Assembly: GCA_038748775.1 (NCBI GenBank)
Contig: JBCDIT010000018.1
Span: 1-64,000 of the forward strand
Reading direction: 5' to 3'
DNA: 64,000 nt
DNA from: DAIQNV01 sp038748775
GTDB lineage: Bacteria > Planctomycetota > Phycisphaerae > Phycisphaerales > UBA1924
The position numbers and the translations under genes are program-made. Positions 38,143 to 47,270 of the stretch are shown here, piece by piece. Within the stretch, counting starts at the first letter, position 1. The number at the start of each line of letters is the position of its first letter. Below the pieces are notes generated by a model. That model made no database searches. It saw nothing but the letters and a program-made list of their open reading frames with translations, and was not told where the DNA came from.

Positions 38143-39954
38143 TCAGGGGCACCCAGACAAGAACGAGCCTATGAACGCGTCGATGTCGGCCAGATCGACG
38201 ACTCCCGCCGGCGGCGCGATGTCGGCGGTGAGCGAGGTCTGTGCATCGACCGAGACAAACGCAGAGATGAACGCGTCGACGTCGCTCAGATCGATGACCC
38301 CCTCTGGGGCAACGCGATCGGCCAGGCATACATCGGGGCACAACCCGCCGCAGTAGAGGTCGAGACGGACAACCTCGCTCAAGGCGGCGCCACCTGTCGT
38401 ACCCGGGTCATCGACGTGCCACTGGAAATAAACGCTCTCGCCTTCAAAGTCAGAGTTCGCGGGGATCGGCCACCAGCCGGTCGCGACGCCCTCAAGATCG
38501 GTCGTCGTCGCGTACGCGATTACGCCCGTCAGTTCACCGCCGATCGGGGCGTTGCTCGAGAGCACGAGTTCAGCCGCGGCGTCGGACGGCGCATTCTCAA
38601 GCCCAAGCTTGAACGCGGAGAAGCCGACGTTGTTCGGGCTGCGAGCGATGACTTCGGGGACCATCCCGTTTGCGGCGGCGCGTCCCGGAGCGACCACAAC
38701 GGGACGACCATCGCTGAGTTCGGTGCGCAGCGTCGGCCGGTCGAACGGGAACGTCTCGTTGGCGACACGAGGGTCGGACAGCGCGTTCTGCATAAAGTCG
38801 ATCACCTGAGCCTCGACCGGGGGCGGAAAGGCAACGGGGAGCAGCGGATCGCGGTTGTTGCCCGGCGCGCCCGGCCCTCGATAGAACGCCATAACCTGCG
38901 GAAGCGTCGTGAACTCCCCCGTATGCATGAACGTGGGCTTGACCCCGACGTTGCGGAGCGTGGGCACCTTGAAGCGTCCGCGGTCGGCGTTGTTGCCGGT
39001 GACTTCGAACCGACCGGGGTCCTGGTTCGCCGGCCGGACCGCGATGTTGCGGAAGCTGTGATCGGTGAACTGATCACCGGTGTGGCACGCGGCGCAGTTT
39101 GAGTTCATGAAGGCCTGGAATCCAGCCTGCTGGTTAGGCGTCATCGCGTTGATGTCGCCGGCGACGAAAGCGTCAAAGGGTGTCTCATCGGGCACGAGGG
39201 TGCGCTCGTACGTCGCGATGGCGTACGCGATGCGTGCTGGCGTGATCTCGGAATCTCCGAAGGCCGACTCGAAGAGATCGCGATAGCTCCCGACGCCGGA
39301 GATCGCACCCACGACATCGGCGGGGATGTTCTCCGCGAGCGCAAGCGGCGCCGAGTCCTCGAGCTTCTTCACCACTTCGTCCCAGTCGCGATCCGCGTGG
39401 CCCATTTCAACCTCGCTGAGAATCGGTCCGAGCGCCTGACTCTCGAGCGCCCCACCGGTCACGATGAGCGTCTGTCCCGACTCGGGATCGACGAAGTGAT
39501 CGGTGGCCCGTCCATCCCAGAACAATTCGGGCGCGTACATCGACATAATCGACGGTTGGGCCGATCGGCCGGTGGCTTGGACGTCAAGCTCGAAGAACGC
39601 CGCCGGTTCGTACTCAGCAACGTCGTCGCTCGCGATCACACCAGGCGAGCCGAAGACATCGTCGGGCGAAGGCGAAACGCCGTCGGCACCCGGGTGGATC
39701 CCGATCCGGAAGTCCGAGCCAGCAGCCCCGGCCATGTGGCACGACCCGCACGAGACGGTGTTGTCGATGCTGAGCTGTTCATCCCAGAACAGCGCTTTCC
39801 CAAGCACCCGTTTGGCTTCGGTAATCGGGTTCTCGGGCGGCGCCTGGACGACCGGCAACGCCCCCAAAGCGGCTCCGGCCACGAGCAGTATGGCGCCCAC
39901 CAACGAGGGCGCACCCACGACGATCGCCCCCACGACGTGGCGTTCGGCGTTCAT
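38143..39954 (-). CDS. Di-haem cytochrome c peroxidase/MauG-family protein with dockerin
   Basis: The 603-residue exported protein carries two CXXCH haem sites, CGSCH near residue 70 (with DEQLSIDNTVSCGSCHMAGA) and CAACH near 289, plus LFWDGRATDHFVDPESGQTL and VPTLRNVGVKPTFMHTGEF. This layout is that of bacterial CcpA/MauG peroxidases, which reduce hydrogen peroxide or oxidise protein substrates. After the catalytic part come about 100 residues, then Cys and two dockerin repeats (DLSDVDAFISAFVSVDAQTS, DLADIDAFIGSFLSGCP). GGAAGGA precedes the ATG. A haem peroxidase on a dockerin is unusual. Confidence 0.9.
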   Translation of the reverse strand: MNAERHVVGAIVVGAPSLVGAILLVAGAALGALPVVQAPPENPITEAKRVLGKALFWDEQLSIDNTVSCGSCHMAGAAGSDFRIGIHPGADGVSPSPDDVFGSPGVIASDDVAEYEPAAFFELDVQATGRSAQPSIMSMYAPELFWDGRATDHFVDPESGQTLIVTGGALESQALGPILSEVEMGHADRDWDEVVKKLEDSAPLALAENIPADVVGAISGVGSYRDLFESAFGDSEITPARIAYAIATYERTLVPDETPFDAFVAGDINAMTPNQQAGFQAFMNSNCAACHTGDQFTDHSFRNIAVRPANQDPGRFEVTGNNADRGRFKVPTLRNVGVKPTFMHTGEFTTLPQVMAFYRGPGAPGNNRDPLLPVAFPPPVEAQVIDFMQNALSDPRVANETFPFDRPTLRTELSDGRPVVVAPGRAAANGMVPEVIARSPNNVGFSAFKLGLENAPSDAAAELVLSSNAPIGGELTGVIAYATTTDLEGVATGWWPIPANSDFEGESVYFQWHVDDPGTTGGAALSEVVRLDLYCGGLCPDVCLADRVAPEGVIDLSDVDAFISAFVSVDAQTSLTADIAPPAGVVDLADIDAFIGSFLSGCP

Positions 39955-40171
39955 ACCTGGTCCTTCCCTTGATCGGAGTCGGCCGATCATCGCGATCGTC
40001 ACGGCTCTGAAGACTCAGAACGCCGCGAGACACTCGGGATTGCGACCCAGGGGACATTTCGGGGGGAAACCTACCTGCCGGTGTATCGGACGCGTCCTGT
40101 CCGCCGGTCAGATGCTTCAAGAGGATTTGCAGGGGGACGCTCCCGACAGAGTGAACACCTTCAAAGCAAAG

Positions 40172-40199
40172 CGACCCCGGTGACGAATCACCGGGGTCG
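40172..40199. terminator. Rho-independent terminator after PEP-CTERM-like gene 2
   Basis: CGACCCCGGTGA and its complement TCACCGGGGTCG form a 12-bp perfect stem with loop CGAA. On the minus strand CTTTGCTTTG follows. It ends the gene at 40232 and is analogous to the hairpin at 35507. Confidence 0.7.
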
Positions 40200-40231
40200 A
40201 AGGGCTGAACCAAATTCAGTCGTGTGCCTTA

Positions 40232-40843
40232 TCAGGCGCCGCGACGGCGGCGGGCGCCAACCATGAGAAGGCCCGCACCGGCGAGGGCCGAGCCGCTCGG
40301 GAGCGGCAGGGCGACGGTTGCCAGCAGGTTGTCGACTCCGAAGGTACCGCCGCCGTTGTGGATCTCGATGGCGCGGATGTCCCGGTTGGTCTGGAGCATG
40401 GTCTCCGACCAGCGGAACAGCTCGAGGCCGCTGCCCCCCGGGGCGGCGAAGTTGCGAGTCACGATCGAACCGTCGAGCAACTCGACGTTGATGTGGATGT
40501 CCTGGTCGTTCCGGCGAACCAGGTCGAACGCCAAGCTGTCGAAGTGACCCTCGGTCGTTTCGATCCGGATGGTCGCCTGCAGCAGACCGACTCCCAGGCC
40601 CGCCGCGACCAGCGTGGTGTCGTCGGGGCCAAAGAAACCCGAGACGTCGCGGGCGACCGGATTTTCCAACTGACCAAGATCGAGCCCGGCGGGCAGATCG
40701 ACGTCACCCGAGAAACGGATGTGGTCCGACTCGAACTGGTCGGAAACGATCGTGCCCAGCGGCATGTTCTCGAAATCAATGGCCACAGGACCGGCAACCG
40801 CGGTCCCGCTCAGAGCGGCCACCAAAGCGAATTGGGTTCGCAT
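40232..40843 (-). CDS. PEP-CTERM-like anchored surface protein (paralogue 2)
   Basis: The 203-residue protein has signal MRTQFALVAALSGTAVAGPV, a body sharing FDSLAFDLVRRNDQDIHINV and HNGGGTFGVDNLLATVAL with the 35569 product, and a sorting tail LPLPSGSALAGAGLLMVGAR ending RRRRGA. The start and leader (ATG preceded by GAGGAAGTGGAGTAGTG) match paralogue 1. The two genes are separated by the DUF4239, dockerin and peroxidase genes, so duplication was followed by insertion or rearrangement. Function unknown; probably surface-exposed. Confidence 0.85.
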   Translation of the reverse strand: MRTQFALVAALSGTAVAGPVAIDFENMPLGTIVSDQFESDHIRFSGDVDLPAGLDLGQLENPVARDVSGFFGPDDTTLVAAGLGVGLLQATIRIETTEGHFDSLAFDLVRRNDQDIHINVELLDGSIVTRNFAAPGGSGLELFRWSETMLQTNRDIRAIEIHNGGGTFGVDNLLATVALPLPSGSALAGAGLLMVGARRRRGA

Positions 40844-41066
40844 CACTACTCCACTTCCTCTTTCGAGCGGTGGCCGAGTACACCTCGCGCTCACCTCCAG
40901 CACAGAGAGATTTACAGGCTTGACTCCCAATCGCAAGAGCTCAGGCCGCCCTTCAACGCTTTCTTTACTCGGATTCTGATCGAATCGGGCGAGGAGCTAG
41001 GACAAGCCATAAAGATGGGCAATCTTTACACCTTTATTGGCCATCTTTGCCCGCCGAAGATTCCCC

Positions 41067-41948
41067 TCAGGGACACCCCGCCGCGAATCCGGCGATGAAC
41101 GCGTCGATATCCCCGAGATCGAGAACGCCAGGGGGCGGGGCGAAATCGGCCGCGACATCACCGGAGAGGAACGCCGAGATAAACGCGTCGATGTCGGCGA
41201 GATCGAGAACGCCGAACGGCTGCGCGAGATCCACGGCGGTGCACTGGAGCGTCCCGTCGAAGACGGCGTAGACAACCAGGCCGTTCGGGAGGACCTCCAC
41301 CTCGAGGGTGCGCGGGTCAGCCGGGTTGATGTTGATCACGTCTTGCCCGACGCCAGAGGGGAGAACGGTGATCCCATCAAAGATCGGGTGCGTCCCGGTG
41401 ATGGTGATCGGCGTGACCGGTGTGGTGCAGCAAGCGTTGAACTCCATGCCGAAGGCGGCGAGGAATTCGTTGGTCGCGTCGCGATCATCGAGGATCCCGT
41501 CGGTTGCACCCCCGTAGACGTAGACCGATCCGCCCGAGACCACGTATTGGATGAGATCAAGCTGACTCAGCCCACCGCCTTCGGGCACGCGCAGCCCGAA
41601 GAAGACGGCGTCGTACGCCAGGAAGTCGTCGATGGTTAGCGAGATATCGCGGGTGACCGTGATGTCGTACCCGGCGCTGACCAGCGCCGCCTCGACCCCC
41701 GGTGAATAGTCGCGGAGCGGTTCGGTGGCGCACTCGAAGAGCAGGAGCCGCTTGGGTCCGGTCGCGACCTCGGTCAGCCAATCGGCGCAGTTGACCGCGA
41801 ACGCCTCGGCCTGGGCGTCCGCGATCGACGTGCTCAGCGGGTTCACGTCATGGCTCGCGACGATGCGCCCGGGGGACACCGACTGCGCCACCGAGACCGA
41901 TGACCCCGACGCGCAGACCAATACAAACATCCACGTGCGACCCATCAT
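41067..41948 (-). CDS. GC-type dockerin secreted protein (293 aa)
   Basis: The start is ATGATG with GGAGGT upstream; signal MMGRTWMFVLVCASGSSVSV. The cargo begins SPGRIVASHDVNPLSTSIAD and contains ITVTRDISLTIDDFLAYDAV and FFGLRVPEGGGLSQLDLIQY, a Rossmann-like pattern resembling the class I glutamine-amidotransferase/ThuA fold used in surface proteins; no catalytic triad is evident. C-terminal Cys is followed by DLAQPFGVLDLADIDAFISA and DFAPPPGVLDLGDIDAFIAG and ends AAGCP. It probably binds a surface scaffold. Confidence 0.82.
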   Translation of the reverse strand: MMGRTWMFVLVCASGSSVSVAQSVSPGRIVASHDVNPLSTSIADAQAEAFAVNCADWLTEVATGPKRLLLFECATEPLRDYSPGVEAALVSAGYDITVTRDISLTIDDFLAYDAVFFGLRVPEGGGLSQLDLIQYVVSGGSVYVYGGATDGILDDRDATNEFLAAFGMEFNACCTTPVTPITITGTHPIFDGITVLPSGVGQDVININPADPRTLEVEVLPNGLVVYAVFDGTLQCTAVDLAQPFGVLDLADIDAFISAFLSGDVAADFAPPPGVLDLGDIDAFIAGFAAGCP

Positions 41949-42009
41949 GCCCAAGACCTCCAGGTACGAGCGTACCTGGAGAGATATCGGCGACCAACCC
42001 CCGGATCGG

Positions 42010-43125
42010 TTAACTCCGAGGGCCCGCCGCCTCATCGATCAGACCCCTCACGGAGCGCTCGAACGGTTCGTTGGGTAAAAGAAACGCGTCGTGTCCGTCC
42101 GACGACTCGAAGATCTCCAACGTGGTACGGACACCGGCGGATCGAGCGATGGCCGCGAGGGCTCTGGACTGCTCAGGCGTGAAAAGCCAGTCCGAACTGA
42201 ATCCCCCGACGAGCAGCGAACCGCTGAACGCGCTGAGTTCACCTCGGAGGTGGCCCTGAGCGTTCGCGTCGTACGTATCCATCGCGTCGAGGAGGGTCAG
42301 ATACGAATTCGCGTCGAACCTCTCCGTGAACGATTTCCCTTTGTACTCGAGGTACGACCCCACGCCCGATCCGCTCTGGCCCCCCTCGCCTCGCGGGAAG
42401 CGGGCGTTCATCGAGCGATCGCTCCGGTAGGTCAGATGCGCCAGCTGCCTTGCGACGGCAAGCCCGGCGTGCGGTGGATCATCGGGCTCGTACCGACCCC
42501 GGTTGAACTTCGCGTCGGCCCAGATCGCGTTGCGTCCCACGTGGTTAAACGCGAGACCGAACGGGCTGAGCGACGTCGCGCTGGCGATGACGCCCGCCCC
42601 CGAGACACGCTCGGGGAACTCACGGATCCACTCGAGCGCTTGGAATCCCCCCAAGGAACCGCCGACCACGACGATCGGCGCTTTCTCCCCGAGCCGATCG
42701 AGCAATCGCGCTTGAGCGCGCACCATGTCCCTCACCGTCACGCGAGGGAACTCCGCCCCCCACGCCCGTCCGGTCTTCGAGTTCAACGAGGTCGGCCCCG
42801 TCGACCCCGCGCACCCACCCAGCACGTTCGTGCAGATGACCCGCGTGGTGCGCGTGTCGATGGCTCGACCCGGACCCACAAGGGTGTGCCACCAGCCCTT
42901 GGCACGGCCTGGGCTTGCATCGCCTGATCCAGCCGCGTTCGCGTCGCCCGTCAGGGCGTGGCACACGAGGACCACACGATCAGAATCGGCCGGCCCGACG
43001 GACTGATACGCGAGGCCGGCGTCGCGAAGCACGCCCCCCGACTCAAGCTCAAGCGGCTCGATGGGCGAAGCAATCGTCGCGAGCCCGCCCTCGACAGGCG
43101 GCGGGCGCACAGCCGACGGGCTCAT
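42010..43125 (-). CDS. metX: Homoserine O-acetyltransferase
   Basis: The 371-residue alpha/beta-hydrolase-fold enzyme activates homoserine for methionine synthesis. Visible are the GGSLGGFQALEWI nucleophile elbow, the N-terminal VLVCHALTGDANAAG and CTNVLGGCAGSTGPTSLNSK, Asp in GFSSDWLFTPEQS, and His in SSDGHDAFLLPNE. It overlaps metY by four bases (ATGA), so the two enzymes catalysing successive steps are cotranslated. Acetyl versus succinyl donor cannot be decided here, but partnership with metY favours acetyl. Confidence 0.96.
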   Translation of the reverse strand: MSPSAVRPPPVEGGLATIASPIEPLELESGGVLRDAGLAYQSVGPADSDRVVLVCHALTGDANAAGSGDASPGRAKGWWHTLVGPGRAIDTRTTRVICTNVLGGCAGSTGPTSLNSKTGRAWGAEFPRVTVRDMVRAQARLLDRLGEKAPIVVVGGSLGGFQALEWIREFPERVSGAGVIASATSLSPFGLAFNHVGRNAIWADAKFNRGRYEPDDPPHAGLAVARQLAHLTYRSDRSMNARFPRGEGGQSGSGVGSYLEYKGKSFTERFDANSYLTLLDAMDTYDANAQGHLRGELSAFSGSLLVGGFSSDWLFTPEQSRALAAIARSAGVRTTLEIFESSDGHDAFLLPNEPFERSVRGLIDEAAGPRS

Positions 43126-44432
43126 CGCTGCGAGACCTCGAGCGCTTGATCCAGGTCCTGGAGGATCGACGACACGTCTTCGAGCCCCACCGAGAGACGC
43201 ACGTACTCGGGCGTCACCCCGGTGCGAGTCTGTTCCTCTTCGGTGAGTTGTGAGTGGGTGGTCGTCGATGGGTGGATCGCCAAGCTCTTGGCGTCCCCGA
43301 TGTTGGCCAGATGGCTGAAGAGCTTGGTCGACTCGATGAACGTCTTGCCCGCGTCGGCCCCGCCTCGGATCCCGAACCCGACGATCGCTCCGTATCCGTT
43401 GGCGAGGTACTTCGAGGCGCGTTCGTGGGCCGGGTGGCTCTCAAGTCCGGGATAGTTCACCCACTCCACGGCGTCGTGCGCCGCGAGGTGCCTCGCGACC
43501 GCGAGCGCGTTCTCCGCGTGCCTCGGGACACGCAGGTGAAGCGTCTCGATGCCCTGCAAGAACAGGAACGAGGCGAAGGGGCTGAGCGTTCCCCCAAGAT
43601 CTCGAAGCAGGTGCGTGCGCGCGCGGATGATGTAGGAGATGTTGCCGAGGGGCTTGAGTGCCTCGGTGAATACAAGACCGTGGTAGGACGGGTCGGGCGC
43701 TGTGAACTCGCTCCAACGCTCCGCGTCCTCGGTCCAATCGAACCGACCCGAGTCGACGATCGCGCCGCCGACGTGGGTGCCGTGACCGCCTAGGAACTTG
43801 GTCAGGCTGTAGACGGCGATGTCGATCCCATGGTCGAAAGGGCGGAACAGAGCGGGCGTGAGCGCCGTGTTGTCCGCGATGAGCGGCACACCGATCGCGT
43901 GGGTCGCGTCGCTGAGTGCCCGGTAGTCGGGCACGTCGTTCTTCGGGTTTCCGATCGTCTCGATGTACACAGCGCGGGTCCGCTGGTCGGCGAGTTCGGC
44001 GATCTGCTCGGGGTGGTCAGCGTCGAAGAACCGCGCTTCGATGCCGAACCTCTTGAGGGTTTGGCTGAAGAGGGTCCAGGTGCCCCCGTAAAGGCTGGTC
44101 GCGCTGATGATGTTGTCGCCCGCCTTGGCGACGTTGAGGATCGAATACAGGATGGCCTGTTGCCCGCTCGACACGGCGAGCGCACCGACGCCCCCGTCGA
44201 GGGCCGCGAGGCGCTTCTCGAGCACGTCGTTCGTCGGGTTCATCAGGCGGCTGTAGATATTGCCGAACGTACGCAGCGCGAAGAGATCGGCGGCGTGCGC
44301 CGCGTCGTCGAACACGTAACTCGTTGTCGCGTAGATCGGCACGGCGCGGGCGCCCGTCGCTGGGTCGGGCTCTTGGCCGGCGTGGAGGGCGAGCGTGCCC
44401 AACGGGGTCGGCACAGAATCGATCGTGGTCAT
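43122..44432 (-). CDS. metY: O-acetylhomoserine sulfhydrylase
   Basis: The 436-residue PLP enzyme makes homocysteine from O-acetylhomoserine and sulfide. Typical regions are TPLGTLALHAGQEPDPATGA, LALSSGQ-like VGALAVSSGQQAILYSILNV, SLYGGTWTLFSQTLKRFGIE, the PLP Lys motif AVYSLTKFLGGHGTHVGGAI, and FLFLQGIETLHLRVPRHAEN. AAAGGAA precedes the ATG. It is between the aspartokinase-like gene (12-base gap) and metX (overlap), giving a compact methionine operon. Confidence 0.96.
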   Translation of the reverse strand: MTTIDSVPTPLGTLALHAGQEPDPATGARAVPIYATTSYVFDDAAHAADLFALRTFGNIYSRLMNPTNDVLEKRLAALDGGVGALAVSSGQQAILYSILNVAKAGDNIISATSLYGGTWTLFSQTLKRFGIEARFFDADHPEQIAELADQRTRAVYIETIGNPKNDVPDYRALSDATHAIGVPLIADNTALTPALFRPFDHGIDIAVYSLTKFLGGHGTHVGGAIVDSGRFDWTEDAERWSEFTAPDPSYHGLVFTEALKPLGNISYIIRARTHLLRDLGGTLSPFASFLFLQGIETLHLRVPRHAENALAVARHLAAHDAVEWVNYPGLESHPAHERASKYLANGYGAIVGFGIRGGADAGKTFIESTKLFSHLANIGDAKSLAIHPSTTTHSQLTEEEQTRTGVTPEYVRLSVGLEDVSSILQDLDQALEVSQR

Positions 44433-44444
44433 GTCGTGTTCCTT

Positions 44445-45224
44445 TCAGCGGTGACTCTGCTCGATGTCGTCGCGGACCCTCGTCGGCCCGTCGTGAACAA
44501 GGGTGGATGACGTGGTGGTCGTTCCGAGTCCCGAAACCTCGAACGGTGTTCGGACCCGGCGCGCGTACTCGACCGCACGCGGCTGGAGCACACGATCCCC
44601 CAGCGAGAGGGCGTCTTCGAAAGACAGCCACTCGAACCGGCCGGGGGTTGGGCCCTGCTCGCCCGGATCCCACTCAAAAACAGCGCCGGTCGCCTTGAGC
44701 AAGACGGCACGCGCGTTCAGGGCGCTCGCGAGCGTGATGGCGGTGAGATCCGACCCGCCCCTCCCCAGCACGACCGCGGCGCCGGACGGATCGCGTGCCC
44801 CGTACCCGGGGACCACGACGACCCGACCGGCGCCGAGCGCCGCGGCGATCTCTCCAGTGTCAACGCCGACCGGTTCGCTCTCCTCAGGGTCTCCGGTCGC
44901 GACGATGCACCGATCGCCTGCGATCAACTCCACGTTCAATCCGAGTCGCTCCAGCGCGATCGCGACCGCAGTCGCGGACTCGAGTTCGCCCAACGCGAGC
45001 AACGCCGACCTCGAACGCGTCCGCCCGCCGACACGGTTCGCCAGCGAAACCAGCTCATCGGTCCGGCCTCGAAACGCGGATATCACCGCGACGACCCGCG
45101 CCCCGGAGAGCACGCGCCGCTTGATCTCCGTCGCGGTTCGAGGCACGTCGGCGTCGGTTCGGAGGACGGAGCTGCCAAACTTGACGACTTCGGTCGGTGG
45201 CGCGATCGGCGTGTCGTTGGTCAT
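44445..45224 (-). CDS. Aspartokinase-like amino-acid kinase without ACT domain
   Basis: The 259-residue protein has the aspartokinase motifs VVKFGSSVLRTD at the start and VVLGRGGSDLTAITLASAL near residue 155, with VVAVISAFRGRTDELVSLAN and a C-terminal substrate lobe. It ends where ACT regulatory domains begin in normal aspartokinases (about 400-450 residues), so allosteric inhibition by Lys or Thr is probably missing. Its place upstream of metY and metX suggests it feeds aspartyl phosphate, hence homoserine, to methionine. Another amino-acid kinase activity is less likely. Confidence 0.8.
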   Translation of the reverse strand: MTNDTPIAPPTEVVKFGSSVLRTDADVPRTATEIKRRVLSGARVVAVISAFRGRTDELVSLANRVGGRTRSRSALLALGELESATAVAIALERLGLNVELIAGDRCIVATGDPEESEPVGVDTGEIAAALGAGRVVVVPGYGARDPSGAAVVLGRGGSDLTAITLASALNARAVLLKATGAVFEWDPGEQGPTPGRFEWLSFEDALSLGDRVLQPRAVEYARRVRTPFEVSGLGTTTTSSTLVHDGPTRVRDDIEQSHR

Positions 45225-45316
45225 GCTTGGTCTCAGCGCAGAAACAGCCCTGGGGACGACGGCCCCTGACGGCGAAATCTGTTGTGGCTTGAAGGCGGTG
45301 GGTGCCTAAACGACAA

Positions 45317-45343
45317 GCACCACTGCCTTCAGGGCAGTGGTGC
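45317..45343. promoter_or_regulatory. 11-bp perfect hairpin in methionine operon leader
   Basis: GCACCACTGCC and GGCAGTGGTGC enclose a five-base loop, 93 bases before the aspartokinase start. A second stem, CCATGC-TTC-GCATGG, is at about 45410-45424. I could not match either to a SAM, SAH or B12 riboswitch. The first could equally be the terminator of the small frame just upstream (45370-45498), because CTTGTCGTTT follows it on the minus strand. Confidence 0.45.
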
Positions 45344-45369
45344 TCAGGTGGTTCACCCGGTTTACGAGG

Positions 45370-45498
45370 TCAGGAGATCAACAACTCTCCCGGACGCCGC
45401 GGCCACTGCCCATGCTTCGCATGGAACACATCATCTGGCAGCAACACATCATCGCGGTCGTCATGAACAAAGCGTACCTGCCGACGACCCGCCGTCAA
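45370..45498 (-). CDS. Very small open frame (42 aa), uncertain
   Basis: From a TTG, the frame reads MTAGRRQVRFVHDDRDDVLL and ends PRRPGELLIS. The sequence looks protein-like (charged, non-repetitive) and is followed 26 bases later by an 11-bp hairpin, as at the end of a gene. There is no Shine-Dalgarno, so it may be the 3' piece of a lost gene or chance. No family is recognised. Confidence 0.25.
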   Translation of the reverse strand: MTAGRRQVRFVHDDRDDVLLPDDVFHAKHGQWPRRPGELLIS

Positions 45499-45583
45499 GA
45501 CTCACGGTGAGATTTGTTGGATGCGTCCACAAGAAGACCGTCCGAGGTTACGTCACCCCGCGAGGGTGTTTGAGGCAACAAAC

Positions 45584-45898
45584 TCAGGGGCATCCGAAAA
45601 CGAAGCTTCGGATGAACACGTCTATGTCCGAGAGGTCGAAGATCCCCGCTGGGGCGGCGATGTCCGCGATCGGGTCCTGAGCGACGAACCCAACGATGAA
45701 CGCATCGATATCGCTGAGGTCGAGCCACCCAAACGGCTCGGCGAGATCGGACGGGTTGCAATCCCTCGGGGCCTCGATGTCGCCGTCGACCTCGCCGGTA
45801 TCCGCAGTGGTATCGGGCACTGTCATTTCACCATCGATCGGATCGGCAAGACACAGACCGGTGGCGTGAACGAGTACGACGGCGCAAACAAGCCTCAT
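45584..45898 (-). CDS. Minimal GC-type dockerin protein (104 aa)
   Basis: The protein is almost only signal peptide (MRLVCAVVLVHATGLCLADP) plus a 25-residue acidic linker and a complete two-repeat dockerin (CNPSDLAEPFGWLDLSDIDA, DIAAPAGIFDLSDIDVFIRS, ending FGCP). There is no cargo domain. It could act as a competitor, plug or spacer for dockerin-binding sites, or be the decayed end of a longer gene that kept its own signal peptide. The short acidic linker and good start favour a real gene. Confidence 0.75.
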   Translation of the reverse strand: MRLVCAVVLVHATGLCLADPIDGEMTVPDTTADTGEVDGDIEAPRDCNPSDLAEPFGWLDLSDIDAFIVGFVAQDPIADIAAPAGIFDLSDIDVFIRSFVFGCP

Positions 45899-46019
45899 GC
45901 TGATCTCCTTGTCAATCGAGCTTCATCAGAACAGATAAAGCGCCGTACCGCTCGATCACGCCAAGGTGGCACCTGGTCGCGAAAAAACTTTGGATCCGCG
46001 TTGCGCTGGAGAACCCTGC

Positions 46020-47270
46020 TTACTCGGAACACCCAGCCTGAAAGGCCCCAATGAACGCATCGATGTCACCAAGGTCAAGAACGCCAAACGGAGCAGCGGT
46101 ATCCGCGACATTGCACGCGCCGACGCCCGGGACATCTCGCACGAGCAAGATCGCCTCTATCGACTCATCGACCAGCCCGAACCCTCCGACGGACAACGAA
46201 TAGGTGTCGTTATCGATCAGCGCGACCGGGTTGATGGTCAGCGTGTCAGTATTCGCCCCGGTGATGCGCCCGTCGTCGACGACCGGCTCGCCGTTCTTAA
46301 GCCACTGAAAGGTGTCGACGAGCGGGCTCACCTCAACGGTGAACGACGCCGACTGGCCTTCGTCGGTGAAGACGCTCTGCGGGATCGACAAGACGAGGTC
46401 GTCCGACGGCACGTCGCCCGACGTCTCGAGATCGATCTCGCGGATCTTGCCCTGGGCGTCGCTCAGCAGTTGCGTCGTTTGCTGGGTCGTCGTGTCGTAC
46501 ACCCGAAGGTCGGATACGAAGAACGTCGTCTCGAGGGCGTAACCAACGTACTTGCCAAATGCGTCGATCGCCGTGATCTCGCGCGCGCCCTCGTTGAGCG
46601 TCGCGACCAGAACGGGCGTACCGGTAAAGCCGGCCAGGCGATAGATCCACTGTGTTCCCGAGAACGCCTCGGCCCAGAACGTGTCGCCAGAAACCGGATC
46701 GATCCCGGTGGCCGTGATGGCGGCGCTGGCGTTTACCGGCGCGAGGAAGCCGTTGAAGTCTCCGAAAATGTCAAGGCGGGTCGCGTAGATCTCGACGTCC
46801 TGAGCGACATCGAGGTCGTACGAATGCAGACCGTTGCGGAACGGGTTGGGCGCGGGCGCGTTCACCGTCGCTCCAGGAACAGCAAGCGCGCTGTACACGC
46901 CTCCGTCACCTCCCCAGGTGTACGTGTTGGTCCCCGGGTTGAAAGCGAGCCCCACCGCGTTCGCGGCCGCCCCGGACCCGACGAACGAGAAGATCTGGGT
47001 CCGCGTCGGCGTCGAGGGTGTGAAGTCGACCTCGTCGATGGTGAATACGAGCGAGGCGTCGAACATGATCTGAAGCTCGCCACCGGCGCGGTCGTACCAC
47101 ATCCCGTCGGCGTCGCTCGGTAAAACGAGCGTCTTGCTCGATCCGTCGAGCTCAACCCGGACAACCCTTGGGGTCGCGGCGAACTCGTCGAAGCTGGCGA
47201 ACACAGCGTCAAGCGTCTGGGCACAGGCAGCAGGGGCAACGACAGCGACGGCGAGGCCGGATCGAATCAT
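46020..47270 (-). CDS. GC-type dockerin protein with Ig-like domain
   Basis: The signal is MIRSGLAVAVVAPAACA. The first 250 residues look like a beta-propeller-type protein (SKTLVLPSDADGMWYDRAGG, GLAFNPGTNTYTWGGDGGVY, GDTFWAEAFSGTQWIYRLAG). Then follows an immunoglobulin-like domain (PQSVFTDEGQSASFTVEVSP, FQWLKNGEPVVDDGRITGAN, TDTLTINPVALIDNDTYSLS). The C-terminus has CNVADTAAPFGVLDLGDIDA and ends FQAGCSE, with only one dockerin repeat. GAGGAG precedes the ATG. The single repeat may alter binding. Confidence 0.82.
   Translation of the reverse strand: MIRSGLAVAVVAPAACAQTLDAVFASFDEFAATPRVVRVELDGSSKTLVLPSDADGMWYDRAGGELQIMFDASLVFTIDEVDFTPSTPTRTQIFSFVGSGAAANAVGLAFNPGTNTYTWGGDGGVYSALAVPGATVNAPAPNPFRNGLHSYDLDVAQDVEIYATRLDIFGDFNGFLAPVNASAAITATGIDPVSGDTFWAEAFSGTQWIYRLAGFTGTPVLVATLNEGAREITAIDAFGKYVGYALETTFFVSDLRVYDTTTQQTTQLLSDAQGKIREIDLETSGDVPSDDLVLSIPQSVFTDEGQSASFTVEVSPLVDTFQWLKNGEPVVDDGRITGANTDTLTINPVALIDNDTYSLSVGGFGLVDESIEAILLVRDVPGVGACNVADTAAPFGVLDLGDIDAFIGAFQAGCSE

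Noticed and set aside
45225..45583. SAM, SAH or cobalamin riboswitch before the methionine operon
   Set aside because: Two hairpins exist, but the conserved core sequences of these riboswitches are not present.
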